DNA from: Spirochaetaceae bacterium
GTDB taxonomy: Bacteria; Spirochaetota; Spirochaetia; B11-G9
Reading direction: 5' to 3'
NCBI GenBank assembly: GCA_030600745.1
Contig: JAUVLL010000020.1
Coordinates: 1-17,151, forward strand
Length of the DNA: 17,151 bases
Part shown: positions 14,196 through 17,151 of the stretch, in pieces
Layout of the letters: each line of letters starts with the position of its first letter
How positions within the stretch are numbered: position 1 is the first letter of the stretch
Position numbers and translations under genes: made by a program
The notes under the pieces: generated by a model
Databases searched by the model: none
Told to the model about the DNA's origin: nothing
The model's input: only the letters and a program-made list of their open reading frames with translations

Positions 14196-15317
14196 ATGAG
14201 TATTGAAATTAAAGAAGTCCTGACAAAAGATGATTTGAAGGAATTTGTTAAATTCCCGTTTAAACTTTATCAGGATAATAAGTACTGGGCTCCGCCTTTT
14301 CTGAAAGATGAGATAAAAACATTGAGTAGTGATATCAATCCTGCATTTGAATACTGCAAATCAAAATATTGGCTTGCGTATAAAGATGGAAAGATTGCAG
14401 GTAGAATCGCTGCGATTATCAATAATACACTTATCGAGAAATGGAATGTTAAAAAAGCCAGATTCGGCTGGATAGATTTTATTGATGATAAAGAAGTCTC
14501 GAAGATTCTTTTGAATACTGCAGAAGCGTGGGCAAAAGAAAATGGATTGGAATCCATTGAGGGTCCCATGGGCTTTACGGATTTGGATGAAGAAGGAATG
14601 CTTGTTGAAGGCTTTGAAGAGCAGGGAACATATCCGATGATATATAATTACTCATATTATCCCGGGCATTTAGAAAAATTGGGGTATAAAAAAGAGGTGG
14701 ACTGGCTGGAATTTGAGATTAAAGTGCCGGATGAAATACCTGAAAAAATTGTCCGGGTCAATAATTTAATTCTAAAACGCTCTAAACTGCGTCTTCTTGA
14801 TGCTAAAAAAGCAAAAGCGTATAAACCTTATATACCTGGATTCTGGAATATTATTGAAGAAGCTTATGCTGATATATTTGGTGCTATTCCGTTTACAGAG
14901 AAACAAAAGGAGTTTTACACTGAACAATATTTTGGTTTCTTAATTCCGGATTATTCCAAGTTTATAGTAAATGAAAAGGATGAGGTGGTTGCTGTAGGAC
15001 TTGCTTTCCCTTCATTTACAAAGGCGCTCAGAAAGGCAAAAGGACGGTTATTCCCATTTGGCGTTTTCCATATGCTTTATGCAATTAAGCATCCGACAAA
15101 ACTCGATTTTTACCTGATAGGTGTTAAGAAGGAATATATCGGCCATGGTGTTATTTCAATTATGATGAACGAAATAAATAAGAATGCAATTAAAAACGGT
15201 ATTAAGTTTTGCGAAACTTCCGGAGAGCTTGAAGATAACAAAGCTGTACAGGATATGTGGAGACACTACGAGCATAGACAGCATAAACGAAGGAGATGTT
15301 TTATTAAAACATTGTAG
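14196..15317 (+). CDS. GNAT-fold acyltransferase, candidate bacterial ceramide synthase
   Basis: The 373-residue protein belongs to a large GNAT-related family seen widely in Bacteroidota-type genomes. Seen: an N-terminal KEFVKFPFKLYQDNKYWAPP segment, NPAFEYCKSKYWLAYKDGKIAGRIAAIIN (here split across the domain core), FGWIDFIDD and EGPMGFTDLDEEGMLVEGF; the C-terminal half carries a second GNAT-like unit ending CETSGELEDNKAVQDMW. No signal peptide or TM segment is seen. It has a strong GGAGGAG ribosome binding site and ends 3 bp before the ketosphinganine reductase gene. In Caulobacter the ceramide synthase bCerS is a GNAT-like N-acyltransferase working with SPT and CerR; by context this protein is a good candidate to N-acylate sphinganine. 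Family is fairly sure, reaction is inferred from neighbours. Confidence 0.7.
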   Translation: MSIEIKEVLTKDDLKEFVKFPFKLYQDNKYWAPPFLKDEIKTLSSDINPAFEYCKSKYWLAYKDGKIAGRIAAIINNTLIEKWNVKKARFGWIDFIDDKEVSKILLNTAEAWAKENGLESIEGPMGFTDLDEEGMLVEGFEEQGTYPMIYNYSYYPGHLEKLGYKKEVDWLEFEIKVPDEIPEKIVRVNNLILKRSKLRLLDAKKAKAYKPYIPGFWNIIEEAYADIFGAIPFTEKQKEFYTEQYFGFLIPDYSKFIVNEKDEVVAVGLAFPSFTKALRKAKGRLFPFGVFHMLYAIKHPTKLDFYLIGVKKEYIGHGVISIMMNEINKNAIKNGIKFCETSGELEDNKAVQDMWRHYEHRQHKRRRCFIKTL

Positions 15318-15320
15318 GAT

Positions 15321-16154
15321 ATGAAGAATTTTAATAATAAGCTTGTATATATAACAGGCGGTTCAAGTGGTATTGGTCTGGCTTCTGCGGATGAGTTCCT
15401 CAAAGCCGGTGCTTCTGTTCTTCTCATAGCAAGGAATGAAAAAAAACTGAAAGATGCCAGGGTAGTTTTAAGCAGAGAGATGGAGCCCGAAATAGGTGCC
15501 AGGATATCTATTTGTTCTTTGGATATTACAAAATATGATGAAGTACAAACTGTTCTGTCTGATCAAATAAAAAACATAGGTGTACCGGATATACTTGTTA
15601 ACTGTGCCGGCATGGCACATCCTGATTATTTTGAGAAAATACCTTATGATCGATATGAGAAAACAATATCAACAAATCTTACAGGGGTATGGAATGTCTT
15701 ATTTGTATTAGTGCCTGCTATGAAAAGGGACAGTCATATAGTAAATGTATCGTCTATCGGCGGGTTTATCGGTGTTTTTGGGTATACTGCATACAGTGCC
15801 TCGAAATTTGGTATAATGGGACTTTCGGAGGCTCTTAGAGGCGAACTGAAACCCAGGGGGATATCTGTTTCAGTTTTGTGCCCTCCTGACACTGATACTC
15901 CGGGAATGGTAGAGGAAAACAGAACAAAGCCTGAAGAGACACATGCAATTTCGGGTAACGTAACACTTATGGGTGCCGAAAATGTGGCTAAGGCTATGAT
16001 TAATGGGATTAAAAGTAAGAAATTTATTATTATACCGGGAGTGATGGGGAAATTCACATTTATAATGAAACGTCTGTTTCCATCTCTTGTATTTTCAATT
16101 ATGGATAATGATGTGAGGAAAGTTATTAAAAACAGGGAGAAACAAGAGAAATGA
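15321..16154 (+). CDS. cerR: 3-ketodihydrosphingosine reductase (SDR family)
   Basis: This classical short-chain dehydrogenase of 277 residues reduces 3-ketosphinganine to sphinganine with NADPH. Seen: cofactor motif TGGSSGIG at 12-19, NCAG at 94-97, and catalytic S145, Y158 and K162 (YSASK). What separates it from generic SDRs is the segment CPPDTDTPGMVEENRTKPEE, which closely follows the eukaryotic KDSR/TSC10 pattern, and the C-terminal hydrophobic and basic tail (KFTFIMKRLFPSLVF) suited to membrane contact. It starts 3 bp after the GNAT gene without its own well-spaced ribosome binding site and overlaps the SPT start by 4 bp (ATGA), so translation of all three is probably coupled. The symbol cerR follows the Caulobacter name. 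Confidence 0.85.
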   Translation: MKNFNNKLVYITGGSSGIGLASADEFLKAGASVLLIARNEKKLKDARVVLSREMEPEIGARISICSLDITKYDEVQTVLSDQIKNIGVPDILVNCAGMAHPDYFEKIPYDRYEKTISTNLTGVWNVLFVLVPAMKRDSHIVNVSSIGGFIGVFGYTAYSASKFGIMGLSEALRGELKPRGISVSVLCPPDTDTPGMVEENRTKPEETHAISGNVTLMGAENVAKAMINGIKSKKFIIIPGVMGKFTFIMKRLFPSLVFSIMDNDVRKVIKNREKQEK

Positions 16155-17151
16155 GTAGTAATTTTAAGATTTTTGATAAATGTTACGCTTTCAAGGAAGC
16201 TGAGAAAGCCAGAGCTGCTGGAATATATCCTTTCTTTAAGCCAATAGGTAAGAATGCCGGTACAAAGGTTATTATTGAGGGTCGTGAACTATTAATGGCT
16301 GGTTCCAATAATTATCTTGGACTCGCCGGAGATCCAAGGATGATAGAAGCGAGTATAAAAACCTTAAAGGAGTATGGTACAAGCTGTTCCGGATCCAGAT
16401 TTATGAATGGTACCCTTGCTCTTCATGAAGAGCTGGAGAGCAAGCTGGCAGAATTTGTCGGTAAAGAGGAAACTCTCTGTTTTACTACCGGGCATCAGAC
16501 AAACCTTGGGGGTATCTCGACACTTGTAGGTCGGGGTGATCACGTTATAACAGATAAATATAATCATGCATCAATAATGGATGGTATTTTTCTTACTCTT
16601 GGAATAAACAAGTCTGTAAATGTTCATAGATACAGGCATAATAATTTCGAAGAGCTGGAAAAAATTCTTCAATCAATACCGGAAGATGCAGCAAAACTAA
16701 TAGTAACAGATGGTGTTTTTAGTATGGAGGGGGATATTGTTGATCTTCCTAAAATGAGAAAGCTGGCAGATAAATATAAAGCAGCAATCTATCTGGATGA
16801 AGCCCATGCAATTGGTGTTCTTGGTGAAACCGGCAGAGGTACTCCTGAGCATTTTAATAATTCTGCTTCTGCAGATATTATGATGTGCACCTTTTCAAAA
16901 TCATTTGGTTCTATAGGTGGATTTATTGCCGGAGATTCCAAAATAATTGATTACATTAAGCACTTTGCAAGACCATTGATGTTCAGTGCCAGTATGCCTC
17001 CGGCAAATATTGCTGCAGCATCTACTGCTTTGGATATTCTAAAACAGGAGCCTGAGCGTGTTCATAGACTGCAGGCAATTGGCAGAAAAATGGCAAAAGA
17101 ATTTAAAAATATGGGCTTTAATACAGGAATAACTATGACTCCTATTGTACC
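16151..17151 (+). CDS. spt: Serine palmitoyltransferase (cut by window end)
   Basis: Residues 1-333 of a PLP enzyme of the alpha-oxoamine synthase family, about 80% of the expected length. Seen: SNNYLGLAG, GTSCSGSRFMNGT at 76-88 (the SPT-type version, unlike GSGGSR in biotin AONS), H139 in KYNHAS that stacks on PLP, DEAHAIGVLG with D216 and H219, and Schiff-base lysine K250 in TFSKSFGSIGGF. It condenses serine with a fatty acyl thioester to give 3-ketosphinganine, the first and committed step of sphingolipid synthesis. The start overlaps the reductase stop (ATGA). A 2-amino-3-ketobutyrate ligase or AONS would lack the SCSGSRF signature, and the adjoining KDSR gene supports SPT. The C-terminal domain is not visible here. 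Confidence 0.88.
   Translation, partial: MSSNFKIFDKCYAFKEAEKARAAGIYPFFKPIGKNAGTKVIIEGRELLMAGSNNYLGLAGDPRMIEASIKTLKEYGTSCSGSRFMNGTLALHEELESKLAEFVGKEETLCFTTGHQTNLGGISTLVGRGDHVITDKYNHASIMDGIFLTLGINKSVNVHRYRHNNFEELEKILQSIPEDAAKLIVTDGVFSMEGDIVDLPKMRKLADKYKAAIYLDEAHAIGVLGETGRGTPEHFNNSASADIMMCTFSKSFGSIGGFIAGDSKIIDYIKHFARPLMFSASMPPANIAAASTALDILKQEPERVHRLQAIGRKMAKEFKNMGFNTGITMTPIV

Overview
This window of about 17 kb is AT-rich, and every recognisable gene looks bacterial. The best guess for the source is a free-living spirochaete (Spirochaetota). The reasons are the style of the acyl-CoA ligase, the secreted transglutaminase-like protein and the signalling proteins, plus a lipoprotein with a relaxed lipobox (FQG before the cysteine). 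This is an impression from the proteins; no rRNA or marker gene is present to prove it. A Bacteroidota-like origin of the sphingolipid genes is also possible.

Layout. (1) 1-1678, minus strand: the start of a U32-family protein and, 3 bp upstream of it, an unusual regulator with two cyclic-nucleotide-binding/STAS pairs in tandem. (2) 1825-3162, plus strand: a lone dihydrolipoyl dehydrogenase with its own promoter. (3) 3270-8519, minus strand: a signalling block. In transcription order it holds a membrane sensor (periplasmic solute-binding domain, TM, PAS, coiled coil), then a tightly packed set of STAS protein, fused RsbT-like kinase/RsbX-like phosphatase, PAS histidine kinase, single-domain receiver, and receiver with a long coiled coil. 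(4) 8520-8949: a divergent intergenic region with two good promoters, a structured segment and a possible transposase scrap. (5) 8950-12079, plus strand: long-chain acyl-CoA ligase, secreted transglutaminase-like protein and the ribosome-associated RNA-binding protein YhbY. (6) 12101-12189: three tandem 23-bp repeats ending in a perfect 40-bp palindrome. (7) 12180-12674, minus strand: deoxycytidylate deaminase. (8) 12758-13270: an iron-type alcohol dehydrogenase that has lost its centre. (9) 13391-17151, plus strand: a lipoprotein followed by GNAT acyltransferase, 3-ketodihydrosphingosine reductase and serine palmitoyltransferase (cut by the window end).

How the genes work together. The last three genes make a compact bacterial sphingolipid (ceramide) route: serine plus acyl thioester to ketosphinganine (SPT), reduction to sphinganine (KDSR), and probably N-acylation by the GNAT protein. 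The acyl-CoA ligase at 8950 could feed it. The 3270-8519 block joins stressosome-type partner switching (STAS, RsbT, RsbX) to a two-component phosphorelay. The membrane sensor and the last receiver protein carry almost the same C-terminal coiled-coil tail, and neither has a recognisable output domain, so they may dock on each other or on a shared partner.
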